Counted from the stretch's first letter, positions 17,260-26,683 are shown. The stretch is 35,348 nucleotides of DNA from Candidatus Nomurabacteria bacterium (GCA_943348755.1 CALQYS010000008.1:1-35348); one strand, 5' to 3'. Translations and numbers: made by a program. The notes: generated by a model from the letters alone, not told the origin.

Positions 17260-20028
17260 ATGCAGGGATCCTTTTTTAAGGAAATGCCAAAGTTTAAAAC
17301 TCCAGAAGAAGAGCTGGGTTATTTGCGTGCTCATGTCGCTAAGCGCGAGGAAGAATTAAAACAGATAGGGCATTTTGAAAATGCGAAAGAAAATGCAGTT
17401 CATGATGTCGTTGGGGCTTACAAAGAAATCCCAGCTGAACAAGTTGTACACAGTAGTAATATAATAAATGAAAAAGAAGCACAGAAAATAGTGTTAGCGC
17501 TTAAACCCGAACCCCATGACAGTGTGATGGAGGAACTTTTAGGTATCGTCATTACTAAAGGAATAAAAAATGCGCTTTCGGTAGTAGAAGCGATGGGCAA
17601 CCCTCACATTGATGATGATTTTCATAGACTTCTAGTTCAATACTTAAAAACCGGGCAAGCAGTTTTAGGATTAAAAGAAGGCACACCCTTATACAAATCT
17701 TTGAATATGACACTTTTTGAAATAACCTTACCACCTCCCACGGAGGAAGCTGATAAATCAAAGGGTTTCAAAGAATTCATTGGTGCGATGGAGCAATTTT
17801 ATGCCGGCATGCAGTCCATCTCTGTAGATAAAAAAAACGAAAAAGAAATTTATTTCACACTCGAAGTGGCGTTAAATAATGAAAGTGACGCAGTGGTGGT
17901 CTATGCGGGGATCCCTAATAAATACCTTTCTCTCTTTGAGAAACAGATTCTAGCTTTTTACCATGATGCCAAAGTACATGAAGTCACAGATGATTATAAT
18001 ATTTTCAATGATAATGGTGGTTCAGCCGGGGCTTATGCCAGTCTCGCGGAGCGTGGTGTGATGCCGATCAAAACCTATGACAACATTGAGCACGATCCCA
18101 TGAACACTATTTTAAATGTTTTTTCTAAACTGAAAACCAAAGGTGAAGGTGCAGCCATTCAACTTGTAGTGGCTCCGGCTGGTGACAAATTTATCAATGA
18201 GTTTCACATGATCTTAGATGATGTGAAAGATGGTATGTCTGTAAAACATGCGGCCGACAATTTCTATAAATTCAAAAGTGCTTTTGTAAAAGCTGGTAAA
18301 GATCTTCTTTTTGGACACAAAGTAAAGACTGAAGATGATAAGAAAGAAAAGTATATGAAAGGCAGGCGTGCGGTAGATGAGGGCGCAGTCGAAAAGATAG
18401 GAAACAAGATCAAAAGTTCTATTATGAAAGCCAACATTCGTGTTATTGCTTCCGGTGAGACGAAAGAAAGAGCATCGGCTATTCTCCAAGAAATAAAATC
18501 CTCCTTTAATCAGTTTACAGAAGCGGCTAGTAACTCTTTTGTTTTTGAAGATGCGCATGGGAGTGATTTAAAGAAACTTTTCCATGATTTTTCTTATCGC
18601 TCTTTTTCTTCTGATAAAGTTATGCCGTTAAACCTGAAAGAGCTTGCTTCGGTGTTTCATTTCCCAGTTGGCATTGGCAGTCAGCCGCAACTAAAAGAAG
18701 CTAAGGCGGGTATTGCTCCAGCGCCGATGGAGATGGGGACTCAAGGAATAGTCTTAGGAATGAATAGTTATAGAGGTAAAGATACCGAAATTCATCTCTC
18801 GCGTGAAGATCGTATGCGTCATTTTTATGTGATCGGTCAGACGGGTACAGGTAAGACGAATATTATGCTTAACATGATCACCCAAGATATCAAAAATGGC
18901 GACGGGTGCTGCTATATTGACCCACACGGCACGGATATTCAGACTATCTTGTCTCGGATTCCTAAAGAGCGCATCGATGACGTTATCTATTTTGACCCAG
19001 CCTATACCGCCCGTCCGATGGGCCTAAATATGCTCGAGTATGATCCAAAATACCCAGAACAGAAAACTTTCGTGGTGAACGAATTGATGGGTATTTTCAA
19101 TAAGCTTTTTGATATGAAAGTGGGCGGCGGGGCGATGTTTGAGCAATATTTTAGGAATAGCGCATTTCTGGTGATGGAAGACCCGGAATCCGGCTCTACC
19201 TTGCTTGAAATCACCAGAGTGCTTGGGGATAAAGAATTTCGTGATATGAAGCTCGCTAAGTGTAAAAACCCAATCATCAAACAATTCTGGATTTCAGCTG
19301 AACAAACAACGGGGGATCAATCTCTGGCGAACTTTGTGCCCTATATTTCTTCCAAATTCGATAACTTTATCAGCAACGACATCATGCGCCCTGTTGTGCT
19401 TCAACAAAATTCCGTTTTCAATTTCCGCAAGATCATGGATGAGAAAAAAATACTCCTTGTGAATCTGTCTAAGGGTAGGCTTGGAGACATAAATGCAAAC
19501 TTGATCGGTCTAGTGCTCGTCGGCAAGATCCAGATGGCGGCGCTTTCTCGAGTAGACATGTTTGGCAAGCCCATGAATGATTTTTATCTATACATCGATG
19601 AGTTCCAAAACGTGACTACTGATTCAATCGCTTCCATATTGTCTGAGGCTCGAAAATATCGACTTTCACTCAACATTGCTCACCAATACATCACCCAACT
19701 CGAAGAGAAAATAAAAAATGCAGTTTTTGGCAACGTCGGAAGCATGGCAGTCTTTCGAGTAGGGACTGAGGATGCTAATTTCTTAGAGCAGAAATTTAAG
19801 CCCATATTTACCGCCGCAGACATCACCAAGCTGGATAACTATAATGCCTACATGAGCATGCTAGTGAACGGTCAGCCGACCAAGCCTTTTAATCTAAAGA
19901 CAATAGCGCCAGAAAAAGGGAATATGGATATTGTCGATAGTCTTAAAGAGCTTTCATATATAAAATATGGCCGAGATCGAGAAGAAGTAGAATCCGAAAT
20001 TATGGGGAGATATAAATCGATGGAGTAA
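17260..20028 (+). CDS. Type IV secretion/conjugation-type ATPase (VirB4/TraD/HerA-like) (start revised)
   Basis: Walker A VIGQTGTGKTNIMLNMI; CCYIDPHGTDIQTIL; FYLYIDEFQNVTTDSIASILSEARKYRLSLNIAHQY. Confidence 0.87.
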   Translation: MQGSFFKEMPKFKTPEEELGYLRAHVAKREEELKQIGHFENAKENAVHDVVGAYKEIPAEQVVHSSNIINEKEAQKIVLALKPEPHDSVMEELLGIVITKGIKNALSVVEAMGNPHIDDDFHRLLVQYLKTGQAVLGLKEGTPLYKSLNMTLFEITLPPPTEEADKSKGFKEFIGAMEQFYAGMQSISVDKKNEKEIYFTLEVALNNESDAVVVYAGIPNKYLSLFEKQILAFYHDAKVHEVTDDYNIFNDNGGSAGAYASLAERGVMPIKTYDNIEHDPMNTILNVFSKLKTKGEGAAIQLVVAPAGDKFINEFHMILDDVKDGMSVKHAADNFYKFKSAFVKAGKDLLFGHKVKTEDDKKEKYMKGRRAVDEGAVEKIGNKIKSSIMKANIRVIASGETKERASAILQEIKSSFNQFTEAASNSFVFEDAHGSDLKKLFHDFSYRSFSSDKVMPLNLKELASVFHFPVGIGSQPQLKEAKAGIAPAPMEMGTQGIVLGMNSYRGKDTEIHLSREDRMRHFYVIGQTGTGKTNIMLNMITQDIKNGDGCCYIDPHGTDIQTILSRIPKERIDDVIYFDPAYTARPMGLNMLEYDPKYPEQKTFVVNELMGIFNKLFDMKVGGGAMFEQYFRNSAFLVMEDPESGSTLLEITRVLGDKEFRDMKLAKCKNPIIKQFWISAEQTTGDQSLANFVPYISSKFDNFISNDIMRPVVLQQNSVFNFRKIMDEKKILLVNLSKGRLGDINANLIGLVLVGKIQMAALSRVDMFGKPMNDFYLYIDEFQNVTTDSIASILSEARKYRLSLNIAHQYITQLEEKIKNAVFGNVGSMAVFRVGTEDANFLEQKFKPIFTAADITKLDNYNAYMSMLVNGQPTKPFNLKTIAPEKGNMDIVDSLKELSYIKYGRDREEVESEIMGRYKSME

Positions 20029-20029
20029 G

Positions 20030-20605
20030 ATGGAAGAATTTGAAATAAAATTTTTGGAGGTTAATGTGCCTGATTTAGAAAAGAAACTTCTTAAAATAGG
20101 TGCAAAAAAAGTAGGGGAATACAATTACACTCGAGCTAATTTTGATTATCCAGATCAAAGCTTAAATAAAAGACACGGATGGGTTCGATTACGAACCGAT
20201 GGTAAAGAAACCACACTTACTTACAAGGAAAATCTTAAGAAAAAATTAAATAATGGAAGTGAGGAAAATATTGGCGCGAAAGAAATAGAAGTTTTAGTTG
20301 ATGATTACAAGAAAACATATGAATTACTTAAGGCCATGGGACTTGTAATAAAACAGGAAGAGAAAAATAAGAGAATACGTTATAAAAAAGGTGATGTGAT
20401 TTTTGATATAGATTTTTGGCCATTTATTCCTGTCTACTTAGAAATTGAATCAACTTCTCATAAAAAAGCGGAAATGGCTGCCAAAGAACTCGACCTTGAT
20501 CCACGAAATGGCATAATAGGTTCAGCTGGGACTATTTACAAGAAATACGGTTTTAATTGTGACGATTATTCATCTATAACTTTCGAGGGCATGATAAAAA
20601 AGTAA
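20030..20605 (+). CDS. CYTH-domain protein (class IV adenylate cyclase / triphosphatase-like) 1
   Basis: ExExK motif FEIKF, WVRLRTDG, and acidic/basic strands typical of the CYTH tunnel. Confidence 0.82.
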   Translation: MEEFEIKFLEVNVPDLEKKLLKIGAKKVGEYNYTRANFDYPDQSLNKRHGWVRLRTDGKETTLTYKENLKKKLNNGSEENIGAKEIEVLVDDYKKTYELLKAMGLVIKQEEKNKRIRYKKGDVIFDIDFWPFIPVYLEIESTSHKKAEMAAKELDLDPRNGIIGSAGTIYKKYGFNCDDYSSITFEGMIKK

Positions 20606-20644
20606 GATTTTGCAAAAATATTTTTATCTGCTAAGATACTTGTT

Positions 20645-21229
20645 ATGAAACATCCAAAAGAAGAGAGAACATATGTAATGTTAAAGCCAGATGGAGTCCG
20701 TAAGGGCTTAACTGGTGAGATTATTCGTCGTTTTGAGCAGCGAGATCTCAAAATTGTAGCACTTGAAATGTTCCAGCCATCCCATGATCAGATTGACAGC
20801 CACTATCCAAAGAATGAAGAGTGGATCACTAGACTCGGCAAGAAAACCCTCTCTACTTATGAAAAGTATGGCTATGATGCTTTGCTAGACTTCGGCACGT
20901 TAGAACCTGAGAAAATTGGTCCAGAAATCCGCAAATGGCTTATTGACTATATGAAGTCTGCTCCGCTCGTCAAAATGGTGGTGCAAGGGGTGCATGCTGT
21001 CGATGTAGTACGCAAGATTGCTGGTCCGACGATGCCTTATATAGCGGAAGTTGGCACAATACGTGGAGATTTCTCTATTGACTCTCCAGCCCTAGCCAAC
21101 AAAGAAAAGCGTGCGGTTATGAACATCGTGCATTGTTCTGAGACGCCAGAAGAAGCCGAACACGAGATAAAGCACTGGTTTGGTAACCAAAAAACTTACG
21201 AATACAAGCGTTTCGGAGTTGATGAATAA
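20645..21229 (+). CDS. ndk: Nucleoside diphosphate kinase with internal insertion
   Basis: ERTYVMLKPDGVRKGLTGEIIRRFEQRDLKIVALEM; catalytic NIVHCSETPEEAEHEI. Confidence 0.92.
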   Translation: MKHPKEERTYVMLKPDGVRKGLTGEIIRRFEQRDLKIVALEMFQPSHDQIDSHYPKNEEWITRLGKKTLSTYEKYGYDALLDFGTLEPEKIGPEIRKWLIDYMKSAPLVKMVVQGVHAVDVVRKIAGPTMPYIAEVGTIRGDFSIDSPALANKEKRAVMNIVHCSETPEEAEHEIKHWFGNQKTYEYKRFGVDE

Positions 21230-21232
21230 TAT

Positions 21233-21784
21233 ATGTATGAAGTTGAAGTTAAGGCATCTTTAAAAGACCGAAATACTGTCAAAAAGAAACTTGAATCTCT
21301 CGGTTGTAAATTTTCTCCCGTACTTCACCAAATCGACACTATTTTTATCCCAGAAGGGGCTGTTTTTCCTCCACCCCTGGGTGTCCCAGTTTTGCGAGTG
21401 CGGAAATCGAACAGTCAGTATTTATTTACTATGAAAATTCCCCAAAGCAGTCGGCAAGACTGTATTGAGAGGGAATTAGAAATTACGGATGGAGAAAAAA
21501 TGATTGAGATACTTAAATTTCTAAAATATCAGCAAGTACCCACCGTTGATAAGAAAAGAATAAAGACCAAGATGGGTGACATGGAAATAGTGTTAGATAA
21601 TGTGAAAAACCTCGGGGAGTTTATTGAAGCCGAAAAGATTGTAAAAACGAAAAATCCTGATGATAGAAAGAAAACACAAGAAAAACTCTTTACTTTTTTG
21701 GAAACTCTAGGTGTTTCAAAAAAAGACAGGGTGATTGACGGAAAATATGACATCATGCTTTATGAAAAGTTTGGAATGAAGTAA
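21233..21784 (+). CDS. CYTH-domain protein (CyaB-like) 2
   Basis: MYEVEVKASL (ExExK), VLRVRKSN, IEREL, EAEKIV. Confidence 0.85.
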   Translation: MYEVEVKASLKDRNTVKKKLESLGCKFSPVLHQIDTIFIPEGAVFPPPLGVPVLRVRKSNSQYLFTMKIPQSSRQDCIERELEITDGEKMIEILKFLKYQQVPTVDKKRIKTKMGDMEIVLDNVKNLGEFIEAEKIVKTKNPDDRKKTQEKLFTFLETLGVSKKDRVIDGKYDIMLYEKFGMK

Positions 21785-21789
21785 ATTCT

Positions 21790-22329
21790 ATGCACGAAAT
21801 TGAAACAAAAGTCTTGGGAATAGATGTTAAAGATATAACCAAAAAGATAGAAGGTTTAGGAGCCCAGAAAATCCAAGAAGTTGAGCTAAGGGTTGATTGG
21901 TTTTCTTTAGCGAATGTAGATAAAAATGATCAGCCTTGGTTTTTGAGAGTGCGTTCGTATAGTACAGGGAAAATTGAAGTGACATGGAAAGGGAAGCCAG
22001 AAATCACGGGTACTGTGCGTCAGGTTAAAGAAATAAATGTGTTGGTCGATGATCACGAAAAGATGAAAATGCTTTTTGAGGCGATCGGCCTAGTGGTTTA
22101 TGCTCACCAAGAGAAGAAAAGGGTTTCTTGGAAGCTGAATAATGTCCAATTTGATTTGGATACTTATCCTAAAATGTCTTCTTATCTAGAAATTGAAGCT
22201 CAAAGTGAAAAAGAAATAACAGATATGATAAAAAAATTAAATTTGGAGGAATATGAAAGTTGGAACGACGGCGAAAGAACTTTAATAGAAGAAAAATACA
22301 AATTAAACTGGTCTAATATGCGTTTTTAG
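21790..22329 (+). CDS. CYTH-domain protein 3
   Basis: MHEIETKVLGID (ExExK), WFLRVRSYSTGKIEVTWKGKPE, SYLEIEAQS. Confidence 0.82.
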   Translation: MHEIETKVLGIDVKDITKKIEGLGAQKIQEVELRVDWFSLANVDKNDQPWFLRVRSYSTGKIEVTWKGKPEITGTVRQVKEINVLVDDHEKMKMLFEAIGLVVYAHQEKKRVSWKLNNVQFDLDTYPKMSSYLEIEAQSEKEITDMIKKLNLEEYESWNDGERTLIEEKYKLNWSNMRF

Positions 22330-22370
22330 CTTATAAAATAATTCAGAAACAAAAAATTATCTCTGTCTAG

Positions 22371-22398
22371 TTGCGTATGTCTCCAGTCTTGCTATAAT
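22371..22398 (+). promoter_or_regulatory. Promoter TTGCGT-16-TATAAT (extended TGC) for the structured RNA
   Basis: Hexamers read directly; nearest downstream terminator at 22538. Confidence 0.7.
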
Positions 22399-22404
22399 TT
22401 TAAG

Positions 22405-22559
22405 TAGGGTTATTTCCGGTTATTACCTAGACACTAATTTATGGGAGAGTCGATCGTGTTAGACCTTGGTCTAATACGTCTCTCACCCACCTAGCTATAA
22501 GCTATGGTAATACATCTGAAATAGTCCTAAGAAGTACCCCCGTTAACACGGGGTTTTTT
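22405..22559 (+). ncRNA. Structured non-coding RNA, 6S RNA-like candidate
   Basis: Closing stem 22405-22416/22518-22529, second stem 22421-22427/22506-22512, central bubble with a small 3'-side hairpin 22492-22504, long apical hairpin 22443-22488, then terminator. The RNA call is strong; the 6S identity is inferred. Confidence 0.68.
22538..22559 (+). terminator. Terminator CCCCGT-TAAC-ACGGGG-TTTTTT
   Basis: 6-bp GC-rich stem plus U6. Confidence 0.9.
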
Positions 22560-22584
22560 CTTTTCAGTATGATAAAATACTTAG

Positions 22585-22980
22585 ATGGACAGAAAAAAGC
22601 TTATAAAACACCTGATATACCTCCTTCTTTTCATTTTTATAGCAAATTTCCTAGCGAATAAGTTCTATTGGTATTACACTATCTGGTATTTTGATATGGT
22701 AATGCATTTTCTGGGTGGGTTTTGGATTGGTTTATTGTATTTTTATCTTTTTTCAATCAAAGAAAAGTCTCTTGGTTCATTTATTAAGGCATTATTCTTT
22801 GTTTTATTTGTTGGCATTGGATGGGAGGTATATGAGATATTAGTTAATAGCGTTATAGCCCAGAATCCTTTCGATTATTTAGATACATCTTCTGATGTAT
22901 TTTTCGATTTATTGGGTGGAGCAGCATCTACTTTTTATGTTTTTAGAAAAATTATGATTGCTAATATAAATAAAGTATAA
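22585..22980 (+). CDS. Small polytopic membrane protein (DUF2238/VanZ-like)
   Basis: YYTIWYFDMVMHFLGGFWIGLLYF...GIGWEVYEILVN...DVFFDLLGGAAS. Confidence 0.7.
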   Translation: MDRKKLIKHLIYLLLFIFIANFLANKFYWYYTIWYFDMVMHFLGGFWIGLLYFYLFSIKEKSLGSFIKALFFVLFVGIGWEVYEILVNSVIAQNPFDYLDTSSDVFFDLLGGAASTFYVFRKIMIANINKV

Positions 22981-22988
22981 TTGAGCCT

Positions 22989-24353
22989 ATGGAAAAAACT
23001 GTAAAGGTAACATTCTGTGGGGGAACTGGTTCGGTAACAGGAGCCAACTTTCTTTTGGAAGCGGATGGAAAGAAAATTTTGATTGATTGTGGTCTTACTC
23101 AGGGCACCAAAATTGCCGATGACATCAACTGGGATCCCTTTCCTTATAATTCCAAAGAAATAGATATTCTTTTTGTTACCCATGCGCATGTCGACCACTT
23201 GGGTCGCGTTCCGAAACTAATCCATGAAGGTTTCCGTGGGAAAATTTATTCTACTGAGCCAACTCACGCTCTTGCCTTACCAATGCTTGAAGATACCGCT
23301 GGTATTTTGTCAGACAATAAAGATCTACATTTAGATAAAATTTACACACCCGAAAATGTAAAATTAGCACTAACTTTTTGGCAAGGGTTTAAATACCACG
23401 AGATAATAAAGATTACTCCCAATCTCGAAGTATCTTTTTGGAATGCCGGGCATATACTTGGTTCAGCGATGGTTTTATTTGTTTATAATGGCAAGAGAAT
23501 TCTTTTTACCGGAGATTTGGGTAATAGTCCTTCACCACTTCTCCCCGATACAGAGAAAGTTCCCGATGTCGATTATTTGATAATGGAGTCTGTCTATGGC
23601 GACAGAAATCATGAATCAAGAGAAGATCGCAGAAAATTCTTAGAAGAAACAATTGAAGATAATTATAAAAGGCGTGGGACACTTGTTATACCCACTTTTT
23701 CTCTAGAGCGTTCTCAAGAACTTCTTTTTGAGCTCGATTCTTTGGTGGAAAATAATAGAATTCCCATAATGCCCATTTTCCTTGACTCGCCCTTAGCTAT
23801 TCGTCTGACTGAGGTTTTTAAACAGTTTCGAAGTTACCTAAATGAAAATGCACAAAAAGCGATGGTGCACGAGAAGTACCTTTTTGATTTTCCCGGTCTT
23901 CATAACACTTTAAAATCAGAAGAATCAAGAATGATAGGCAATGTTCCAAACCCCAAAATAGTCATTGCTGGTAGTGGGATGTCTACTGGCGGGCGCATAG
24001 TTCATCACGAGAGGCATTATTTACCAGATCCAAACAACACATTGCTCCTGACTGGGTATCAGGCAGTCGGAAGTCCTGGCCGACTGATTCAAGAGGGTAT
24101 CAAAACTATACGCATAACAGGTGAAGACGTAGTGGTTCGAGCACATATCGTTACGATTACGGGATATTCCGGGCACAAAGATTCAGATGGCTTACTTTCA
24201 TTTGTCGGAGATATGCAAGAAACGCTAAAAAAGGTTTTCGTAGTTATGGGTGAGCCAAAATCAGAAATGTTTTTGACCCAGAAGCTTCGAGATAACTTTG
24301 GTCTTAACGCCTATGTCCCAGAACAGGGGAGCAGTGTGACATTGCCTTGTTAA
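22989..24353 (+). CDS. Metallo-beta-lactamase / beta-CASP ribonuclease
   Basis: FVTHAHVDHLGRVPKLI; ILFTGDLGNSPSPLLPD; AGSGMSTGGRIVHHERHYL. Confidence 0.9.
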   Translation: MEKTVKVTFCGGTGSVTGANFLLEADGKKILIDCGLTQGTKIADDINWDPFPYNSKEIDILFVTHAHVDHLGRVPKLIHEGFRGKIYSTEPTHALALPMLEDTAGILSDNKDLHLDKIYTPENVKLALTFWQGFKYHEIIKITPNLEVSFWNAGHILGSAMVLFVYNGKRILFTGDLGNSPSPLLPDTEKVPDVDYLIMESVYGDRNHESREDRRKFLEETIEDNYKRRGTLVIPTFSLERSQELLFELDSLVENNRIPIMPIFLDSPLAIRLTEVFKQFRSYLNENAQKAMVHEKYLFDFPGLHNTLKSEESRMIGNVPNPKIVIAGSGMSTGGRIVHHERHYLPDPNNTLLLTGYQAVGSPGRLIQEGIKTIRITGEDVVVRAHIVTITGYSGHKDSDGLLSFVGDMQETLKKVFVVMGEPKSEMFLTQKLRDNFGLNAYVPEQGSSVTLPC

Positions 24354-24382
24354 TTTTTCATTAAAAATGTTAATATGAAAAT

Positions 24383-25000
24383 ATGGATCCTTTATTTAAT
24401 ACTAAACACGGACACAATCAGATAAAAATTTGCGTTTCAGGTGCAGCAGAGACTGGTCATTGCGGCATCGACGCGTTAGACAAGGCCAAAGAACTTGGGC
24501 GCGAAATTGCTCGACATGGAGCTGTGCTTGTAACGGGAGCGACCACTGGGTTTCCTTTCTGGGTGGCTATGGGGTTAAAAGAAGTAGGTGGGATTTCTGT
24601 TGGGATATCTCCAGCTGCATCAGAAAAAGAACATGTGGAAGTCTATAAACTTCCACTTGATTACATGGATTTGATTATGTACACCGGCTTTGGATATGCT
24701 GGAAGAGATTTGTTACTCACTCGTTGCGCTGATGCGGTCATTTGTGGTTGTGGGCGTATTGGTACTATCCATGAGTTTACTATTGCCTTTGAAGACGGCA
24801 AACCCATTGGCATCTTTGAAGGACCATGGGAGATGGGTGCGGAATTGGAAGAGATCATTCAAAAGGGACATCGTCCCAATGCGAAAATCGTAATGGGTAA
24901 CGAACCTAAAAAACTTTTAGAGGATATAATAAATCTCGTTAAGAAGGGAAAAATAACTGAATACAAGCCCGTGAAGGATTCTGTTTCCGATACGAACTAA
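24383..25000 (+). CDS. SLOG/LOG-like Rossmann-fold nucleotide-binding protein
   Basis: IKICVSGAAE; CADAVICGCGRIGTIHEFTIAFEDGKPIGIF. Confidence 0.72.
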   Translation: MDPLFNTKHGHNQIKICVSGAAETGHCGIDALDKAKELGREIARHGAVLVTGATTGFPFWVAMGLKEVGGISVGISPAASEKEHVEVYKLPLDYMDLIMYTGFGYAGRDLLLTRCADAVICGCGRIGTIHEFTIAFEDGKPIGIFEGPWEMGAELEEIIQKGHRPNAKIVMGNEPKKLLEDIINLVKKGKITEYKPVKDSVSDTN

Positions 25001-25038
25001 AGGCTTTCTAGCTTCCTTTTTGTGTTAAAATAAAACTT

Positions 25039-26283
25039 ATGAATAGAGAAAAGGGCGACTTGCGTTTGAGTGGTTATTACTATTTTGTGCAGATTTCTGG
25101 AATTATCGTTGCCGCCTTTTTTACTTTTGTACTTTTTAAATATCCTTCCTATTTTTCTTTTTTTATACAGCCGCTCCTTATTTCCAAGCTAATACTTGGG
25201 ATGTTGATAATTCATACGGGGTGTTTTATTCTTCAGGAAATATTCCATAAAAAATTATTTTATGCGCTTAGTCGTTATGTCTGGATTTTGTTTTTTGCTT
25301 TACTTGTTTATTTGACGGGCGGAGTGAATAGCCAGTTTCTTTTTATACTTTTCTTTCCACTTTTAACCGCTGGCACTGATCTAAGTTCAAAAGAAACAAA
25401 ATACGTGGGTATTTTTCTTGTATTTGTTTTTGGCGCGTTCATTTTTGGAGCTCCGGGTCCACTTCCAATCGAGTTAGTGCTGAAGCACATCACCCGCACG
25501 GCTCTCTTTGCAGTCGCGGCCTTTTATCTACATAAGATGGTCAAGGAGACGCTCTTGCAAAAATACGAAAAAGAGGAAACTAAGAGAAAATTTGTAGAAC
25601 TTATCGAGCTTGATCAAGTCAAAAGCGACTTTATTACTGTCGCTTCACATCAACTTCGCACCCCGCTCTCTGGTATAAAATGGGCGCTGACGGACCTTTC
25701 CCTCGACAAATCTATTTCTGATTCAACCAAAGAAGTATTGGTCAAAAGTCTGCGTGCGGTGGACAAGTCTGTCATCATTATCAACGAGCTCATGTCGGCA
25801 AGTGAAAACAGGGTGACTGGACTTGAACTAAACAAAAAGCTGATTTCTTTAGACGAGCTTGTGGAGTCCGTCATCTCTTCGCTCAGCAATCTGGCGGAGG
25901 AGAACAATGTGAAGATTATTTTAGAAAAAGTCACACCCTCTTTTATTCAAGGGGATAGGGAGAAGCTCACCGTTTCCTTTGAGAACATTTTGGGCAACGC
26001 TATTCGTTATTCGGCTAAAGGGACAGTTACTGTGCGTATTCTGCGAGAAGGTCTAAAAGCTGTCGTCATCTTTGAAGATACTGGCATAGGCATAAGCGAA
26101 GAAGACATCGGGCACGTGTTTGACCGGTTCTTCCGCTCCAAAGAGGCAATTGAAATATCACCAAACGAAACAGGCCTCGGTCTCTACATCGCCAAGAAAA
26201 TCATCGAAAAACATTCTGGTACCATCGAGATTTCTTCAAAGAAAAATGTCGGCACAAAGGTAGAGATTACTTTACCTTTGTAG
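25039..26283 (+). CDS. Membrane sensor histidine kinase
   Basis: HisKA KSDFITVASHQLRTPLSGIKW; HATPase FEDTGIGISEEDIGHVFDRFFRS and GLGLYIAKKIIEKHSG; N-terminal TM segments. Confidence 0.93.
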   Translation: MNREKGDLRLSGYYYFVQISGIIVAAFFTFVLFKYPSYFSFFIQPLLISKLILGMLIIHTGCFILQEIFHKKLFYALSRYVWILFFALLVYLTGGVNSQFLFILFFPLLTAGTDLSSKETKYVGIFLVFVFGAFIFGAPGPLPIELVLKHITRTALFAVAAFYLHKMVKETLLQKYEKEETKRKFVELIELDQVKSDFITVASHQLRTPLSGIKWALTDLSLDKSISDSTKEVLVKSLRAVDKSVIIINELMSASENRVTGLELNKKLISLDELVESVISSLSNLAEENNVKIILEKVTPSFIQGDREKLTVSFENILGNAIRYSAKGTVTVRILREGLKAVVIFEDTGIGISEEDIGHVFDRFFRSKEAIEISPNETGLGLYIAKKIIEKHSGTIEISSKKNVGTKVEITLPL

Positions 26284-26314
26284 AAAAAATGTCGCACTAT
26301 TTTGTTTTTTTGGT

Positions 26315-26659
26315 CTATTTAGCAGCTTCAAGAACTTTGGAAAAAGTCGCAGGATTGTTCTCAGCGAGGTCGGCGAGAATCTTGCGGTCTACTAGGATTT
26401 TCTTCTTTGCTAGGGCTCCCATGAATTTAGAATAAGACATCCCGAGCTCGCGGGCGCCAGCGTTTATCTTGATATTCCAAAGTGTTCGGTTGTGAGATTT
26501 CTTATCTCGGCGATGCGCGAAGGCGTAATTTCCAGAGTGCAATAGTGCGTCCTTTGCTTGTCGCTCTTTGGTGCTTCGTCCATGTCGAAAACCTTTAGTC
26601 TGTTTTAATACGCTTCTACGTCTCTTTAATGCATGTACTCCCTTTTTTACTCTTGTCAT
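26315..26659 (-). CDS. rplT: 50S ribosomal protein L20
   Basis: MTRVKKGVHALKRRRSVLKQTKGFRHGRSTKERQAKDALLHSGNYAFAHRRDKKSHNRTLW. Confidence 0.96.
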   Translation of the reverse strand: MTRVKKGVHALKRRRSVLKQTKGFRHGRSTKERQAKDALLHSGNYAFAHRRDKKSHNRTLWNIKINAGARELGMSYSKFMGALAKKKILVDRKILADLAENNPATFSKVLEAAK

Positions 26660-26683
26660 ATTGTTTTATTATTATTTAAAGTG

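Noticed and set aside
22405-22559. SRP RNA (ffs) or a riboswitch for the 22585 gene
   Set aside because: No GGAA-capped SRP helix 8 motif seen. A riboswitch with terminator cannot be fully excluded, but a separate -10 box (TAAAAT) lies between the terminator and the 22585 start, and the rod-like bubble fold fits 6S better.
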